Shown: one piece after another, positions 8,266-16,745 of the stretch
Position numbering within the stretch: the first letter of the stretch is position 1
How the letters are laid out: the number at the start of each line of letters is the position of its first letter
NCBI GenBank assembly: GCA_963736505.1
Contig: CAVTOZ010000005.1
Location: 62,001-126,000, forward strand
From: Solirubrobacter sp963736505
GTDB lineage: Bacteria > Actinomycetota > Thermoleophilia > Solirubrobacterales > Solirubrobacteraceae
Direction of reading: 5' to 3'
DNA length: 64,000 bases
Notes under the pieces: generated by a model
Databases searched by the model: none
What the model was told of the DNA's origin: nothing
What the model saw: only the letters and a program-made list of their open reading frames with translations
Position numbers and translations under genes: made by a program

Positions 8266-9407
8266 AGCCCCCCGGGCCCCCTCGGCGCCTCGGGCGGCAG
8301 CCAGTCGGCCCGGCCGGGATCGGGCTTGCGCTTGTCCTCCTTCGCGGGCTCGCCGGCCGCCGGCGGCGGGTCGGCCGCCTGCGGGCCCGCATAGCCGCCG
8401 CCGTAGGTCCCCTCGCCCTCCGGCGCGAGCGGGTCCTTCCACCACTGGCGGTCCGGCTCGGGGGCGGGCACCGTGTCGGGTGGGACCCAACCGGGCGGCG
8501 GCGGCCAGTACGGCGCCGCGGCGCGCTGCTCGGGCGTGTAGTCCGGGCCGACGAGCGGCGCGGGCAGCGGCGCGTCGGGATCGCGCGCGGCGCCGAGGCC
8601 CTCGGCCAGCAGTTGCAGGTCGAACCCCTCCTTGCGCACGCGCTGGTCGAAGTAGAGCAGCGTGATCACGGCGGCCGTGAAGGGCGTCGAGATCATCTTG
8701 CTGATCGTGCCGCCGATGACGATCGCGACGGCGCGCGCGGCGTCGCTGTCGTTCGTGACCGCGCCCGCGATCCCCGACGGGATCAGCTGCACGAGCCCGC
8801 CGACGATGCCGGCCAGCAGGTAGCCGACCAGCAGCGCCCCGCAGATCGGCCACCAGCGGTGGCGCACCAGCCGGAACGAGCGCCCGAGCGACTTGAACGC
8901 GCCGACGCGCTCGAACAGCATCACCGGCACGGCGAGCGACCACGCGACGAACAGCCAGATGCAGGGGATGACCAGCGCGATCAGCGCGAGCCCGAGGCCG
9001 AGCCCGCCCACGAACGTCAGCCACACCAGCATCGGCAGCCGCCGCAGCCCGAAGCGCAGCGACCGGCCCGCCTGCGGCGTGGCCCCGAGCCACGCGTCGG
9101 AGACCGCCTTGAAGCACGCGGCCGTCGCCAGCAGCGTGCTCAGCCCGGAGATCAGCGTGACCACGAGGAACGCGGCCGTCTCGGACGCGCTCGGGTCCGC
9201 GCCCGACGACGTCGTCCCGCCGCTGAAGCTGTATTCGAGCGAGCTCGAGTCGATCGACGCGATCACGAGCACGGACAGGATCTGCACCGGTAGCACGATC
9301 CCGACCACGCAGATCATGAGCGGCTTCCAGTGGCGCAGGTAGATCTTGATCCCCGCGTCGAGGATCTCGCCCACGCCGAGCGGCCGCAGCGAAGGTGTGG
9401 TCGCCAC
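8262..9407 (-). CDS. Polytopic membrane protein with Pro-rich tail (GPDPase membrane-domain-like)
   Basis: 381 residues from GTG 9407. The N-terminal motif LRPLGVGEILDAGIKIYLRHWKPLM is typical of the membrane domain found in glycerophosphoryl diester phosphodiesterase-type proteins, followed by about six membrane helices to residue 275. The last 100 residues are soluble, very rich in Pro, Trp and charged residues (YWPPPPGWVPP), and may be a cytoplasmic adaptor. No catalytic motif is seen. It heads the coupled DUF4129-DUF4350-MoxR-DUF58 operon. Function unknown. Confidence 0.8.
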   Translation of the reverse strand: MATTPSLRPLGVGEILDAGIKIYLRHWKPLMICVVGIVLPVQILSVLVIASIDSSSLEYSFSGGTTSSGADPSASETAAFLVVTLISGLSTLLATAACFKAVSDAWLGATPQAGRSLRFGLRRLPMLVWLTFVGGLGLGLALIALVIPCIWLFVAWSLAVPVMLFERVGAFKSLGRSFRLVRHRWWPICGALLVGYLLAGIVGGLVQLIPSGIAGAVTNDSDAARAVAIVIGGTISKMISTPFTAAVITLLYFDQRVRKEGFDLQLLAEGLGAARDPDAPLPAPLVGPDYTPEQRAAAPYWPPPPGWVPPDTVPAPEPDRQWWKDPLAPEGEGTYGGGYAGPQAADPPPAAGEPAKEDKRKPDPGRADWLPPEAPRGPGGL

Positions 9408-9436
9408 GGCCGCGAAGGTACCCGGTCTGCGCGGGT

Positions 9437-9715
9437 CTATGCGCTGCCGCCGGCCATGGCCGGCAGGATCACGAGCGTGTCGGACTCCGACACGGACGTG
9501 TCGAGGCCGTTCAGCACGCGAACGTCCTCGTCGTTGAGGTACACGTTCACGTACCGGTTGAGCGATCCGTCGGCCCCGAACAACTGGGCCTCCGTCGCGG
9601 GATGCTGCTCGGCGAGCGCGCGCAGGACCGCGCCGACGTCACCGCCGCCGGCCTGCACCTGCTTCTCGCCGCCGACGGACGGACGCAGCACGGGTGGGAT
9701 CTTGATCGTCGCCAT
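9437..9715 (-). CDS. MoaD/ThiS-family sulfur carrier protein, CysO-like, with extended C-terminus
   Basis: 92 residues, ubiquitin-like fold: KIPPVLRPSVGGEKQV, then NRYVNVYLNDEDVR and the final SDTLVILPAMAGG. Such carriers receive sulfur as a C-terminal Gly-Gly thiocarboxylate after adenylation by a MoeZ/ThiF-type enzyme, encoded 15 bases upstream. CysO of mycobacteria feeds cysteine synthesis. Here Gly-Gly is followed by Ser-Ala before the stop, so the tail should need proteolytic trimming before activation. No CysM or JAMM protease gene lies in the window. A role in molybdopterin or thiamin synthesis is possible. Confidence 0.88.
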   Translation of the reverse strand: MATIKIPPVLRPSVGGEKQVQAGGGDVGAVLRALAEQHPATEAQLFGADGSLNRYVNVYLNDEDVRVLNGLDTSVSESDTLVILPAMAGGSA

Positions 9716-9730
9716 GTTCGGGAGCAGACC

Positions 9731-10912
9731 CTAGCCCGCCGCGGCGCAGAACGCCTCGTAATCGGGGAACACGCCCATCTCGGCGTCGGAGATCTCCGAC
9801 GGGTCCTTCGAGCAGATCGGGCACTCGGGGTCGCGCCGCACCTTCAGCTCGGTGAATGTCGCGCCGAGCGCCTCGTAGAGCAGCAGCCGGCCGACCAGCG
9901 GCTCGCCCGCGCCGATCACGAGCTTGACGACCTCGGTCGCCTGCAGCAGGCCCATCGTCCCCGGCAGCACGCCGAGCACGCCGTTGGCGCCGCAGGAGGG
10001 CGCGAGCTCGGCGGGCGGCGGCACGGGGTACAGGCAGCGGTAGCACGGGCCGTCGTGCGGCTTGAAGACCGACAGCTGCCCGTCGAACCCGAGGATCGAG
10101 GCCGACACCACGGGGATGTCGAGCCGCACCGTCGCGTCGTTGAGCAGATAGCGCGTCGGGAAGTTGTCGACGCCGTCGACGATCACGTCGTAGCCCTCGA
10201 TGATCTCCATGATGTTGGAGGCGTCGAGGCGCGTCTGGTACTTGACGACGTTGACGTCGGGGTTGATGCCCTTGATCGCGACCTCGGCCGAGTCGACCTT
10301 CGGCGTGCCGATCCGGTCGGTCGTATGGATCACCTGGCGCTGCAGGTTGGACAGGTCGACCTCGTCGTCGTCGACGATGCCGAGCGTCCCGACGCCGGCC
10401 GCCGCCAGGTACAGCGCGGTCGGCGAGCCGAGCCCGCCGGCGCCGAGCAGCAGCACCTTCGCGTTGAGCAGCTTCGTCTGGCCCTCGAGGCCGATCTCCG
10501 GCACGAGCAGGTGGCGCGAGTAGCGCTCGCGCTGCTCCTTGCTCAGCGACACGGGGACCTCGACGTCGTAGCCGCGGTCCTTCCACAGCGTGATGCCGCC
10601 GTTCATCGAGGCCACGTTCTCGTAGCCCAGCAGCTCCTTGAGCGTGTTCGCCGCGAGCGCGGAGCGCTGACCCGACGCGCAGTAGATGACGACGCGCTGG
10701 TCGCGATCGGAGCCGATCACGCCCTCGACACGCGACTCCAGATAGCCGCGCGGGATGTGCTTGGCGCCCGGGAGGTGACCGGCGTCCCATTCGTCGCTCT
10801 CGCGGACGTCGAGCAGCACGGCGTTGCCGTTCATGGCCTTGACTTCCGACGGGTCGACCTCGTCGATCTGGCTTCTGATTCGGCGGATGACCTCCGCCCC
10901 GGACGGGCTCAT
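9731..10912 (-). CDS. moeZ: Rhodanese-adenylyltransferase, MoeZ/MoeB-like
   Basis: 393 residues. An N-terminal rhodanese domain (residues about 20-118) has active-site Cys78 in YCASGQRS. It is followed by a ThiF/MoeB adenylyltransferase: GAGGLGSP at 157-164, DDDEVDLSNLQRQV, zinc cysteines CYRC (290-293) and CPIC (about 364-367), and Cys307 in the loop APSCGANG. It would adenylate and then thiolate the C-terminus of the sulfur carrier encoded just downstream. The domain order is the reverse of the usual MoeZ, where rhodanese is C-terminal. An inverted repeat 37 bases upstream is a likely operator. Confidence 0.92.
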   Translation of the reverse strand: MSPSGAEVIRRIRSQIDEVDPSEVKAMNGNAVLLDVRESDEWDAGHLPGAKHIPRGYLESRVEGVIGSDRDQRVVIYCASGQRSALAANTLKELLGYENVASMNGGITLWKDRGYDVEVPVSLSKEQRERYSRHLLVPEIGLEGQTKLLNAKVLLLGAGGLGSPTALYLAAAGVGTLGIVDDDEVDLSNLQRQVIHTTDRIGTPKVDSAEVAIKGINPDVNVVKYQTRLDASNIMEIIEGYDVIVDGVDNFPTRYLLNDATVRLDIPVVSASILGFDGQLSVFKPHDGPCYRCLYPVPPPAELAPSCGANGVLGVLPGTMGLLQATEVVKLVIGAGEPLVGRLLLYEALGATFTELKVRRDPECPICSKDPSEISDAEMGVFPDYEAFCAAAG

Positions 10913-10948
10913 GCGATCGGTGTCCTTAGGAAAGCGGATCAGGATTCA

Positions 10949-10964
10949 ATACTTCACGAAGTAT
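10949..10964. promoter_or_regulatory. Inverted repeat upstream of moeZ (putative operator)
   Basis: ATACTTC and GAAGTAT are perfect 7-base arms around a 2-base centre. The repeat is AT-rich in a very GC-rich context, 37 bases upstream of the moeZ start and about 68 upstream of the divergent kinase start. The shape (ATAC to GTAT) resembles operators of Rrf2-family regulators such as CymR/IscR, which control sulfur and Fe-S genes; the regulator is not in the window. Confidence 0.55.
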
Positions 10965-11031
10965 AGCTCCGGGGGGATGGGGTCCTACCCGGGGTCAATC
11001 AAGCGTCCAGTTATGCCGATGAACGTTGCGG

Positions 11032-11999
11032 ATGCGCACCCGCACCCTCCTCACGCAGGTCCTCGCGGTCAACACCGCGCTCGTCGCATGCACGGGAATC
11101 GTCGCCGCGGTGATCGCGCGCGGGCGCTTCGAGGACGTGTTCTCGCTCCAGCGGATGCTGCTGCTCGGCCTCGCCGTGGCGAGCGCCGTGCTGGTCAACT
11201 CGCTGCTGCTGCGCCGCCGCCTGCGCCCGCTCGAGCGCCTCCTGCACACGATGGAGCGCGTCGACCTCAGCCGCCCCGGCCAGCGCGCCGCCGCCCCCGC
11301 GGGCGCCGCGCAGGAGGTCGAGCGGCTGACCGCCGACTTCAACCGCATGATGAGCCGCCTCGAGGAGGAGCGCCGCGACGCCGGCCGCGCCGTCATCCGC
11401 GCCCAGGAGGAGGAGCGCGCGCGGATCGCGCAGGACCTCCACGACGAGGTCAACCAGGCGCTCACCGCGATCCTGCTGCGCCTCCAGGCCGCCGCGCTCG
11501 ACGTCCCGCCCGGGCTGCGCTCGGAGCTGAGGGAGATCCAGACGCTCGCGACGCAGGCGATGGAGGAGCTGCTGATGCTCGCTCGCACGCTGCGCCCGAC
11601 CGCGCTCGACGACCACGGCCTGGTGCCGGCGCTCGCGAGCCAGGTCGCCGACTTCGGCGAGCGCACCGGCATCCGCTCGACCTTCCACCGCCACGGCGCG
11701 CCGCCCGAGCTCTCCGACGAGGAGCAGCTCGTGCTCTACCGCGTCACGCAGGAGAGCCTCTCGAACGTCGTGCAGCACTCCGGCGCGAGCACCGTGCGGG
11801 TCGAGCTGTCGAGCATCGGCCGCACCGTCCTGCGCGTCCGCGACGACGGCTGCGGTTTCAAGACCTCCACCAACGGCGGCGCCCGCAACCGCCTCGGCGT
11901 CTCCGGCATGCGCGAGCGCGCGCTGCTGGTCGGCGGCCGCCTGAACGTCTTCAGCGCCCCTGGAGAGGGGACCACAATCGAACTCACCATGGGAGCTAC

Positions 12000-12003
<4 letters not shown>
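11032..12003 (+). CDS. Sensor histidine kinase, NarL-system type (HisKA_3)
   Basis: About 323 residues; ATG 11032 is preferred, a TTG 6 bases earlier is possible. Two membrane helices (residues about 6-60) enclose a very short loop, followed by a HAMP-like segment and the phosphoacceptor block AQDLHDEVNQALTAILLRL (His about 137). The C-terminal HATPase domain has VTQESLSNVVQHSGA, VRDDGCGF and GVSGMRERA. With almost no external domain it probably senses a membrane or cytoplasmic signal. ATGA overlap with the response regulator shows they are partners. The SCO gene downstream suggests copper or respiratory control. Confidence 0.93.
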
Positions 12004-12632
<629 letters not shown>

Positions 12633-12642
12633 GATTGGGCGC

Positions 12643-13248
12643 GTGCACCCGCGCCTGCGACTCGCGATCACCGCATTGACCGTCTGCGCGGTCGCCGCGG
12701 TGATCGGCGCCTCGCTGTCGTCCCGCGGCGGAGACGGCGAGACGGCGCTCGCCGACGGCTGGGCCGGCGCGATCCGGCCCGCCGGCCAGCCGGTGCCCGA
12801 CTTCGCGCTGCGCGATCAGGACGGCAAGCTGGTCACCAGCGCCTCGCTGCGAGGGAAGCCGACCGTGTTCGCGTTCGTCTACACGACCTGCCGCGACACC
12901 TGCCCGGCGCAGGTGCAGACGATCCGCCAGGCGCTCGACGACACGCACGCCGACGTCAACGTCGTCGCCGTCACGGTCGATCCCAAGACCGACACGCCCA
13001 AGCTGGCCAAGACCTTCATGCTCCAGCAGAGCATGACCGGGCGGATGCGGCTGCTGCTGGGCAGCGAGTCCGAGCTGCGGCCCGTCTGGACGGGCTTCGC
13101 GATCCAGCCGCAGACCAAGGGGCTCGAGCACTCCGCCGAGATCGTGCTGGCCGACAAGGCGGGCGTGCAGCGGATCGGCTTCCCGTTCGACCACCTCACG
13201 ACCGACGGGCTCGCGCACGACATCGCGAAGCTCGCTGGCCACTCTTGA
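12643..13248 (+). CDS. SCO1/SenC family copper chaperone
   Basis: 201 residues from GTG 12643. One N-terminal membrane helix (LAITALTVCAVAAVIGASL) anchors a thioredoxin-fold domain. The copper-binding motif is CRDTC (Cys about 83 and 87) in VYTTCRDTCPAQ, with the distal His at about 163 in LEHSAEI. SCO proteins deliver copper to the CuA site of cytochrome c oxidase, outside the membrane. Its place behind a two-component system suggests regulated respiratory assembly. The stop overlaps the start of the helicase gene (TTGA). Confidence 0.92.
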   Translation: MHPRLRLAITALTVCAVAAVIGASLSSRGGDGETALADGWAGAIRPAGQPVPDFALRDQDGKLVTSASLRGKPTVFAFVYTTCRDTCPAQVQTIRQALDDTHADVNVVAVTVDPKTDTPKLAKTFMLQQSMTGRMRLLLGSESELRPVWTGFAIQPQTKGLEHSAEIVLADKAGVQRIGFPFDHLTTDGLAHDIAKLAGHS

Positions 13249-16160
13249 GCGGGCGTTTCGACGAGCTGAAGTTCTCGGGCGAGTGGCGCCGCTACCAGCG
13301 CGCCGCGCTGGCCGCGTTCGAGCGCGACCGCAAGTCCGGCAACACGAGCACGCACATCGTCGCGCCGCCGGGCTCGGGCAAGACGCTGCTCGGCGTCGAG
13401 CTGATCCGCCGCGTCGGCAAGCGCGCGCTCGTGCTCGCGCCCAACCAGGCGATCCAGCAGCAGTGGCCGCGCGCGGTGATGCAGTTCACCAAGACGCGGC
13501 GCGACGCGGCCGACATCGCCGGCGCCGAGGTCAACAAGCCGATCGCCTGCCTCTCCTACCAGGCGCTGTGCCAGCTCGAGGACCCCGAGATCCTGCTCGG
13601 CCGGCTCGCGATGACGCGCTGGGCCGGTCAGCGCGCCGCCGCGACCGGCATGACGCCGGAGGAGGCGCTGCGCGAGGGCGAGGCCTACGAGGGCGCCGCC
13701 GCGGACCGCCGCGCGCGCGAGCTGGCGCGCATCTCGGCCGCGCTCAAGCGCGAGGTCGCGCGCGGCGAGCACGCCGGCGTCGAGCTGCGCGAGCTGCTGT
13801 CGGAGACCGCGCGCCGGCGCGTGAGCACGCTCGCGAGCCTCGGCGTCGGCGTCGTCCTGCTGGACGAGTGCCACCATCTCGCCTCGCTGTGGGGCTACGT
13901 CGTGCGCGCCGTGCTCGAGGAGCTGGGCGGCGGCGTGCACGTGATCGGGCTGACGGCGACGCCGCCGGTCAGCCTGTCCGATGACGACCGCGAGCTCTAC
14001 GACGCGCTGCTCGGCCCGGTCGACTTCACGGTGCCGACGCCCGCGGTCGTGCGCGACGGGCACCTGGCGCCGTACCAGGAGCTGGCGTGGCTGACCGAGC
14101 CGCTGGCGAGCGAGCGCGCGTGGCTGGCCGAGCACGACGAGCGCTTCCGGGAGCTGATCGCGGCGCTGCACGAGGACGCCGAGAGCGAGATCTCGTTCCC
14201 GGCCTGGGTGATCTCGCGCCTGCGCGACCGCCGCCGCTCGCCCGACGACGACGCCGAGGTGCCGTGGGAGGCGTTCCAGCGGCGCAGCCCGGCGCTCGCC
14301 CGCGCCGGCGTGCGCTTCCTCGCGAGCGCGGGGCTCGAGCTCCCGTCCGGCGCGCCGCGCGGCGAGGCCTACCGGCGCACGCCGGACCTCGAGGACTGGC
14401 TCGTCCTGCTCGAGGACTACGCGCTGCGCTGCCTGGCGGGGAGCAGCGCGCGCGCCGCGGGCGCGCGCTACGACGCGATCGCCGCCGCGCTGCGCGAGCT
14501 CGGCTTCCAGCTCACGCGCCAGGGCATCCGCCGCGGGACGTCGGAGGTCGACCGGCTGCTGACCAGCTCGCAGGCGAAGGCGCTCGGCCTCGTCGAGGTG
14601 CTCGCGGCCGAGTCCGACACGCGCGCCGAGGCGCTGCGCGCGCTCGTGCTGTGCGACGCCGAGCTGGCCGCGCAGCGGCCCGACGACGCGCTGACCGGCG
14701 TGCTCGACCCGGCCGCGGGCTCGGCGCGCCACGCTCTGATGGCGATCGCCAACGACGCCCGCACGGCGGCGATGCGGCCGCTGCTCGTCTCCGGCCGCGG
14801 CCTGCGCTGCGCGCCCGCCGACGCCGACTTCCTGCTCGAGGCGCTGCGCGCCGAGGCGGAGGAGCGCTTCGCGCTGCCGGAGTGGGAGGCGGAGCCCGAC
14901 GGGCTGCTGGTCTCGCTGCGCTCCTCCGGCGCCGAGTGGGTCACGCGCGCGTGGGTCGAGCTCGCGACGCGGCTGCTCGTCGAGGGCATCACGACGGTCC
15001 TGGTCGGCACCCGGTCGCTGCTCGGCGAGGGCTGGGACTGCCCGCCGCTGAACGTGCTGGTGGACATGTCGATCGCGACCACCGGCGTGTCGGTGCAGCA
15101 GATGCGCGGGCGCTCGCTGCGGCTGGACCCGAACGACGCCGAGAAGGTCGCCTCCAACTGGGACGTGGTCTGCGTGGCGCCCGACCTGGTGCGCGGGAGC
15201 GCCGACTACGAGCGCTTCGTGCGCAAGCACATGCACCTGTTCGCGCCCGCCGAGGACGGCGAGGTCGAGGCCGGGCCGTCGCACGTGAGCCCGGAGCTCG
15301 GTCCGTTCGCGCCGCCGCCGGCGGAGCGCTTCGGGCCGCTCAACCGCGAGCAGCTGGCGCGCTCGGCCGACCGCGACGGCGCGCGCTCGCGCTGGCAGGT
15401 CGGCACGCCCTACCGCGGGGTGGAGATGCCCAGCCTGCTGGTGCGTCGCGCGGATCACGGTGCGGACGCCGCGCCGGCGCAGGTCTCCTCGCCGTCGCTG
15501 CCGCTGTCGCAGCGCGTCCCGCTCGGGGTCGGCCTCGGCGGCGCGGTCGTCTTCGGCGCGGCGGGCGTGGTGGCCGCGCCCGCGCTGCTGGCCGGCGTCG
15601 CGCTCGCGCCGGTGGGGCTGGGCTGGGCCGCGTACCGGCTCGGCCGGACCAAGAAGCGGATCCCGCTCGTGCTCCCGCTCGACGCCGCCGCGCGCGCCGT
15701 CGCGGACGCCTACCGCGACCTCGGCGAGCTGTCCGGCGAGGCGGCCGCGTCGCTCTCGATCGAGCCGCGCGCGTCAGGCTTCCTGCGCTGCGAGCTGACG
15801 GCCGCCACGGCCGAGGAGGCGCGCCGCTTCGCGGGCGCGCTGGACGAGCTGATGGGCGTCTCGGACGCGCCGCGCTACCTCGTCGGGCGGCCGCTCGCGG
15901 ACCCGTCGGTGGGGTCGGCCGCGCTGCTCGGGCGCGTGCTCACGCGCAAGCCGCCGTTCGAGGAGCGGCTGCATCCCGTGCCGGCCGACCTCGCGCGCAA
16001 CAAGGAGCGCGCGGAGGCCTTCGCGCGCGCCTGGCGCAAGCACGTCGGGCCGGGCCGGCTGGTCTTCACGCAGCGCTCGGAGGAGGGCCGCGAGGCGCGC
16101 GCCGAGGCGGCGTCCGAAGACGGCGGCTACGAGACGCTGCTGCGCGACGTGTGGGTGTGA
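13245..16160 (+). CDS. Superfamily II helicase with C-terminal membrane-like segment
   Basis: 971 residues from TTG 13245. Motif I is PPGSGKT (about residues 43-49), motif II DECH (about 207-210), motif III LTATPP, and the second RecA domain has LVGTRSLLGEGWDCPPLNVL with motif VI QQMRGRSLRLD near 620. A roughly 300-residue insert with no recognised domain lies between the RecA halves. Residues about 757-798 form two hydrophobic helices, followed by a 170-residue domain I do not recognise. The helicase core is secure; the role (repair, defence or RNA) is unknown. It is translationally coupled to the SCO gene. Confidence 0.85.
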   Translation: MSGRFDELKFSGEWRRYQRAALAAFERDRKSGNTSTHIVAPPGSGKTLLGVELIRRVGKRALVLAPNQAIQQQWPRAVMQFTKTRRDAADIAGAEVNKPIACLSYQALCQLEDPEILLGRLAMTRWAGQRAAATGMTPEEALREGEAYEGAAADRRARELARISAALKREVARGEHAGVELRELLSETARRRVSTLASLGVGVVLLDECHHLASLWGYVVRAVLEELGGGVHVIGLTATPPVSLSDDDRELYDALLGPVDFTVPTPAVVRDGHLAPYQELAWLTEPLASERAWLAEHDERFRELIAALHEDAESEISFPAWVISRLRDRRRSPDDDAEVPWEAFQRRSPALARAGVRFLASAGLELPSGAPRGEAYRRTPDLEDWLVLLEDYALRCLAGSSARAAGARYDAIAAALRELGFQLTRQGIRRGTSEVDRLLTSSQAKALGLVEVLAAESDTRAEALRALVLCDAELAAQRPDDALTGVLDPAAGSARHALMAIANDARTAAMRPLLVSGRGLRCAPADADFLLEALRAEAEERFALPEWEAEPDGLLVSLRSSGAEWVTRAWVELATRLLVEGITTVLVGTRSLLGEGWDCPPLNVLVDMSIATTGVSVQQMRGRSLRLDPNDAEKVASNWDVVCVAPDLVRGSADYERFVRKHMHLFAPAEDGEVEAGPSHVSPELGPFAPPPAERFGPLNREQLARSADRDGARSRWQVGTPYRGVEMPSLLVRRADHGADAAPAQVSSPSLPLSQRVPLGVGLGGAVVFGAAGVVAAPALLAGVALAPVGLGWAAYRLGRTKKRIPLVLPLDAAARAVADAYRDLGELSGEAAASLSIEPRASGFLRCELTAATAEEARRFAGALDELMGVSDAPRYLVGRPLADPSVGSAALLGRVLTRKPPFEERLHPVPADLARNKERAEAFARAWRKHVGPGRLVFTQRSEEGREARAEAASEDGGYETLLRDVWV

Positions 16161-16339
16161 GCCCAGCCGCCGCCCGGGCCGGCGACTAGGAGACGCGGCC
16201 TCGCGACGTGTGGGTGTGAGCCCAGCCGCCGCCCGGGCCGGCGACTAGGAGACGCGGCCTCGCGACGTGTGGGTGTGAGCCCAGCCGCCGCCCGGGCCGG
16301 CGACTAGGAGACGCGGCCTCGCGACGTGTGGGTGTGAGC
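16144..16339. repeat. 59-bp tandem repeat, three full copies plus 19 bases
   Basis: Units start at 16144, 16203 and 16262 and are identical; a partial fourth begins at 16321. The first unit contains the last codons and TGA of the helicase. On the minus strand the last units encode the C-terminus and TAG of the 85-residue ORF. Each unit holds an inverted repeat CGCCG and CGGCG around CCCGGGC (16168-16184 in unit 1), which could stop transcription from both sides. There are no spacers, so it is not CRISPR. Confidence 0.95.
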
Positions 16340-16561
16340 GAGCGCGTCCTGGGCCGCGTCCGCGCGGTCCTGGGCGGCGCGGTAGACAGCGTAGGCGCCG
16401 CGGCCGGGCTGCGCGCACCACACCGCGAACGCGGAGCGCGCCTCCTCGCCGGCGTCGAGCCATGCCTCGCGCTCCAGCGGGCCGCAGGTCTCGTGCCGGA
16501 GCACGATCTCGAACGTGTCGGGCACGTCGTCGAGGAGGGTCTTGAGCTCGTGGCCGCTCAT
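16304..16561 (-). CDS. Hypothetical protein, 85 residues
   Basis: Starts MSGHELKTLLDDVPDTFEIV from ATG 16561. It is a small acidic, Ala-rich soluble protein with a Cys pair separated by more than 20 residues and a helical C-terminal half (RAAQDRADAAQDALA). The last 12 residues (AHTHTSRGRVS region) and the stop are encoded by the tandem repeat, so the original C-terminus has probably been replaced. Family not recognised. Convergent with the helicase. Confidence 0.6.
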   Translation of the reverse strand: MSGHELKTLLDDVPDTFEIVLRHETCGPLEREAWLDAGEEARSAFAVWCAQPGRGAYAVYRAAQDRADAAQDALAHTHTSRGRVS

Positions 16562-16625
16562 GGTCGCGGGGGGAGGTTTTCCCGTTCGCCCGACTCCAAC
16601 ACCTGATTGGGCGTCTCGATGCGGA

Positions 16626-16745
16626 CTACGGCTTGTTCTTGCGCTCGCGCAGCTTGCCCAGGCCGACCGCGCCGAGCATGACCACGACCGGCGCGAGGTA
16701 GAGCAGTTGGGGCAGCCAGTGCCCGGCGTGGGCGAACTCGATCAT
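16626..16745 (-). CDS. Small single-pass membrane protein, 39 residues
   Basis: ATG 16745 overlaps the TGA of the upstream polytopic membrane protein (ATGA). The product is MIEFAHAGHWLPQLLYLAPV followed by a short hydrophobic stretch and a basic tail (KLRERKNKP): one membrane helix with a cytoplasmic positive end. Translational coupling suggests that it is a small subunit or stabiliser of the 450-residue protein. No family recognised. Confidence 0.65.
   Translation of the reverse strand: MIEFAHAGHWLPQLLYLAPVVVMLGAVGLGKLRERKNKP

Noticed and set aside
16144..16339. Repeat considered as CRISPR array
   Set aside because: Units are contiguous and identical, with no unique spacers and no cas genes near.
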